Shown here: one piece after another, positions 6,241-7,391 of the stretch
Numbering within the stretch: the stretch's first letter is position 1
Layout of the letters: the number at the start of each line of letters is the position of its first letter
Assembly: GCA_964353875.1 (NCBI GenBank)
Contig: CAYGXU010000141.1
Span: forward strand, 1-7,391
Source of the DNA: MGNI01 sp964353875
Lineage (GTDB): Bacteria > Chloroflexota > Anaerolineae > Anaerolineales > E44-bin32
Direction of reading: 5' to 3'
Length of the DNA: 7,391 nt
Translations under genes and position numbers: made by a program
The notes under the pieces: model-generated
What the model was told of the DNA's origin: nothing
Seen by the model: only the letters and a program-made list of their open reading frames with translations
The model's database searches: none

Positions 6241-7281
6241 ATGGAAAAAGCGAAGAGATCGAAGAAGAGATTGATCCGAATTGCCCTTCGGCTCTTTCTT
6301 ATCCTGGCGGCAATTGCCCCATTGGGCTATGCGGTTTATCGGCAATGGCCTGATCTACAAGCTTCCCTCAGAGGCATTGAGTGGGGCAACTTTGTCATTG
6401 CACAACTCATGCTCGTTCCAGTAATGCTATTGGTTGGCAGTATCCCTTGGGAATCTCTCCGTTATCTTGGGAGTAATTTTTCTTATCCGAAGGCAACAGG
6501 CGTTTATTTTTTTACGCAAATCTTTAAGTATTTGCCTGGGGGTATTTGGGCTTTTCCTGGGCGAGTGGCAGTGTATCAATTTCTGCATGTAGGCAGTGCA
6601 CAATCGGTAGTAAGCGTCTTCAGAGAGACGACAGCCATGTTCTTGGGGGCAGCAACCATTGGACTGTTGGGCCTACTTCAAGGGCTTTCATTAACTCGCG
6701 AATTGAGAATCGCAGTTGGCGTAGGCATCTTAGCCTGTACGGTGGTCATTCTCTTCACTCAGATGCCCTGGTTCTGGCGTTTTTTTTCACATTTCCGGCT
6801 ATTCTCTTCCTCTCCCATCGCCGCTTACCGCGAGGTCGATCCGAAACAGCAGAAGATTGGATGGCTGCCCCGTACTTTCTTGGGGAGTCTGTTGTTTTGG
6901 ACCTTGCTCGGGCTACCCTTCCGCCAAATGGCCATCGCCGTCTTCCCGGGGGTCCCTCACTTTTCCTGGTTTGAAGCCTCTTCTATTTTCGCGTTGGCCT
7001 GGTGCGCCGGGTTTGTAGTGGTGTTCGTCCCAGCCGGGATCGGCATCCGTGAAGGGGTGCTCACATTCCTTTTGAGCAACCTCATGCCGGTCGGCCCTGC
7101 CATCAGTCTGGCATTGTTATCGCGCCTGGCCTGGGTGATGGCGGAGGGATTCTGGGTTCTTGTCACACTCGTTTTTATCGGGAAGGATTGGGGATTATCC
7201 TTGGATTCGTTGCGCAGGTTGAAGACCGCCTCTCAGATAGATGATCGGCAAGACGAAAAGACCCAAGAAGAACGCAGTTAA
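6241..7281 (+). CDS. LPG_synthase_TM / UPF0104-family integral membrane protein
   Basis: This 346-residue polytopic protein has about eight hydrophobic segments, a very basic N-terminus (KRSKKR) and a charged hydrophilic tail (about 320-346). Two family motifs are clear: FKYLPGGIWAFPGR (95-108) and FVPAGIGIREGVL (262-274), with SRLAWVMAE (294-302) near the end. These belong to the membrane domain shared with MprF-type lysylphosphatidylglycerol synthases. The aminoacyl-transfer domain of MprF is absent, so it is not a lysyl-PG synthase. Stand-alone members are often encoded beside glycosyltransferases of envelope polymer pathways, as here, and MprF's own membrane domain flips its lipid product. 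A role in handling or flipping a lipid-linked sugar is therefore a reasonable inference, not shown by the sequence. It starts 29 bp after the GT2 gene, so the two are probably co-transcribed. No strong ribosome-binding site is visible, only CAGAG about 11 bases upstream. Confidence 0.85.
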   Translation: MEKAKRSKKRLIRIALRLFLILAAIAPLGYAVYRQWPDLQASLRGIEWGNFVIAQLMLVPVMLLVGSIPWESLRYLGSNFSYPKATGVYFFTQIFKYLPGGIWAFPGRVAVYQFLHVGSAQSVVSVFRETTAMFLGAATIGLLGLLQGLSLTRELRIAVGVGILACTVVILFTQMPWFWRFFSHFRLFSSSPIAAYREVDPKQQKIGWLPRTFLGSLLFWTLLGLPFRQMAIAVFPGVPHFSWFEASSIFALAWCAGFVVVFVPAGIGIREGVLTFLLSNLMPVGPAISLALLSRLAWVMAEGFWVLVTLVFIGKDWGLSLDSLRRLKTASQIDDRQDEKTQEERS

Positions 7282-7326
7282 AGATGATGGATTAGGGGGA
7301 TAGATTCAATATGGAAATTCTATCGA

Positions 7327-7391
7327 TTGACCCTCTTTCTGCAGGCTTTACCTACATTGATTATCGTCCTTTGTATGACTAAACTCATCCC
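7327..7391 (+). CDS. Possible start of a further membrane protein gene (truncated at right edge)
   Basis: The frame from 7288 is open to the window end and reads a strongly hydrophobic stretch, TLFLQALPTLIIVLCMTKLI, like an N-terminal signal or membrane segment. It has no ATG or GTG before the hydrophobic part; TTG at 7327 is the first usual start. A purine-rich AGGGGGA at 7294-7300 instead fits an ATG at 7311 in another frame, which ends after only 23 codons. The true start is uncertain, and the call depends on sequence beyond the window. Confidence 0.3.
   Translation, partial: MTLFLQALPTLIIVLCMTKLI

Noticed and set aside
6241..7281. MprF-type lysylphosphatidylglycerol synthase
   Set aside because: Only the membrane domain is present; the C-terminal aminoacyl-transferase domain is missing, and the 346-residue length is far short of MprF.
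1..7391. CRISPR array, tRNA/rRNA gene, insertion sequence or defence island
   Set aside because: No regularly spaced repeats, RNA gene signatures, transposase motifs or defence-type domains were seen on either strand.

Overview
The window carries six plus-strand protein genes and no recognisable RNA gene, transposon or CRISPR array. It looks like a bacterial chromosome segment of fairly balanced base composition. Pairs of large GT-C membrane glycosyltransferases with this loop pattern, next to a GT2 enzyme and a small LPG-synthase-like membrane protein, are in my recollection common in Chloroflexota (Anaerolineae-type) genomes and metagenome bins. That assignment is a weak inference, and no marker gene here settles it.

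Layout. Positions 1-498 hold the 3' part of an ABC transporter ATPase of the iron-siderophore/haem/cobalamin (FecE/BtuD/HmuV) type, cut by the left edge. After 46 bp comes a membrane-anchored or secreted trypsin-fold serine protease (545-1402) with an apparently intact His-Asp-Ser triad. A 249-bp AT-richer gap holding short direct repeats and a weak promoter candidate separates these from a cell-envelope glycosylation block. That block contains two tandem paralogous GT-C glycosyltransferases (1652-3214 and 3536-5101), a GT2 polyprenyl-phosphate-sugar-synthase-like enzyme (5219-6211) and an LPG_synthase_TM/UPF0104-family membrane protein (6241-7281). A further membrane protein gene may begin at the right edge.

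How the genes may work together (inference). The GT2 enzyme would load a sugar onto a polyprenyl phosphate on the cytoplasmic side. The lipid-linked sugar would be turned over to the outside, perhaps with help from the LPG_synthase_TM protein. The two GT-C enzymes would then transfer sugar from the lipid carrier to an extracytoplasmic acceptor such as a surface glycolipid, polymer or protein. The two GT-C proteins can be aligned by eye over their whole length with a net length difference of one residue, yet they have diverged considerably. This points to an old tandem duplication with possible specialisation for different acceptors or sugars. The ABC ATPase and protease probably belong to a separate unit.

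I do not see an obviously new defence or mobile system. The points most worth a second look are the colinear GT-C pair and its partners, the re-assigned GTG start of the first GT-C gene, the repeated motif upstream of it, and the 321-bp spacer between the two paralogues.
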